Origin: Sphagnum magellanicum
Lineage: Eukaryota; Streptophyta; Sphagnopsida; Sphagnales; Sphagnaceae
Length of the DNA: 64,000 nucleotides
NCBI GenBank assembly: GCA_021904315.1
Contig: CM038914.1
Location: 20,757,065-20,821,064 of the forward strand
Direction: 5' to 3'
Part shown: positions 63,901 to 64,000 of the stretch, piece after piece
How the letters are laid out: each line of letters starts with the position of its first letter
Numbering within the stretch: position 1 is the stretch's first letter
Program-made: the position numbers and the translations under genes
The notes under the pieces: model-generated
The model's database searches: none
The model's input: only the letters and a program-made list of their open reading frames with translations
Told to the model about the DNA's origin: nothing

Positions 63901-64000
63901 TCCATGCAATTATTTGTAAAGTACCCCTGAGGGTACTGGGCCCCAGTTTTGCCAAAATTGAGGATGAAATGAGAAATCATGATGAAAACAGTAGACAGAG
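60945..64000. other. AT-rich intergenic DNA, nothing firmly recognised
   Basis: A minus-strand ORF at 62176-62361 opens with a hydrophobic stretch but starts with GTG and resembles nothing known. A perfect 11-bp hairpin lies at 63032-63061. The stretch 63480-63740 is rich in GGTTC/GAACC words. Confidence 0.4.
63032..63061. repeat. Perfect 11-bp inverted repeat
   Basis: TATCTTAGGTT, an eight-base loop, AACCTAAGATA. No T-run follows, and no gene is adjacent. Confidence 0.75.

Noticed and set aside
1..64000. tRNA and rRNA genes
   Set aside because: No stretch with paired A and B box sequences and a plausible cloverleaf was found by eye; a tRNA search program could still find one.

Overview
This window is nuclear DNA from a land plant. 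It has intron-split genes with GT-AG junctions, a germin-like protein, a plant-type promoter with a TATA box and an AAACCCTA box, and large AT-rich gene-poor spacers packed with transposon relics. The gene content and the style of the repeats suggest a non-seed plant with a large genome, a fern being my best guess. That guess is inference and I could not test it.

Three genes are well supported, all on the minus strand. (1) At 7.0-11.4 kb lies a ten-exon ABCB half-transporter of the TAP/TAPL type with a complete nucleotide-binding domain; only its N-terminus is uncertain. (2) At 27.6-30.4 kb lies a five-exon gene for a 469-residue protein. It has an N-terminal domain resembling universal stress proteins and a long serine-rich tail, and a TATA box sits at 31.35 kb. 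(3) At 57.4-58.7 kb lies a two-exon germin-like cupin with a signal peptide and all four metal ligands. For genes 1 (from exon 2), 2 and 3 I placed every exon boundary by hand, and all phases and lengths agree. A fourth, weak candidate is a 49-codon ORF with a signal peptide at 46.0 kb.

Most of the rest is mobile DNA in decay. At 20.3-25.3 kb is a minus-strand Ty3/gypsy element with zinc knuckles, protease, reverse transcriptase, RNase H and part of an integrase whose catalytic core appears deleted. At 36.3-38.0 kb is a relic of a PIF1-type helicase followed by an endonuclease/exonuclease/phosphatase domain, the layout of Helentron/Helitron2-type rolling-circle transposons. It stops at the Walker A motif, where it meets a GC-richer unit (38.0-40.6 kb) carrying a degenerate DUF4283/zinc-knuckle gag-like ORF and several hairpins. 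A PIF/Harbinger transposase relic (49.4-50.0 kb, plus strand) abuts a hAT-like transposase relic (50.0-51.25 kb, minus strand), and a second hAT-like relic lies at 54.85-55.95 kb (plus strand). Two full-length copies of one MITE family, in opposite orientation, lie at 25.9 and 46.6 kb. At least three further dispersed non-coding repeat families recur across the window.

The upstream side of the ABC transporter gene (12.1-13.8 kb) is unusual. It has a five-copy 45-bp minisatellite, a GC-rich island with a 55-bp duplication and a CCCG microsatellite, and a six-copy array of about 32 bp. No tRNA, rRNA, CRISPR array or operon-like arrangement was seen. The genes are far apart and show no sign of acting in one pathway.
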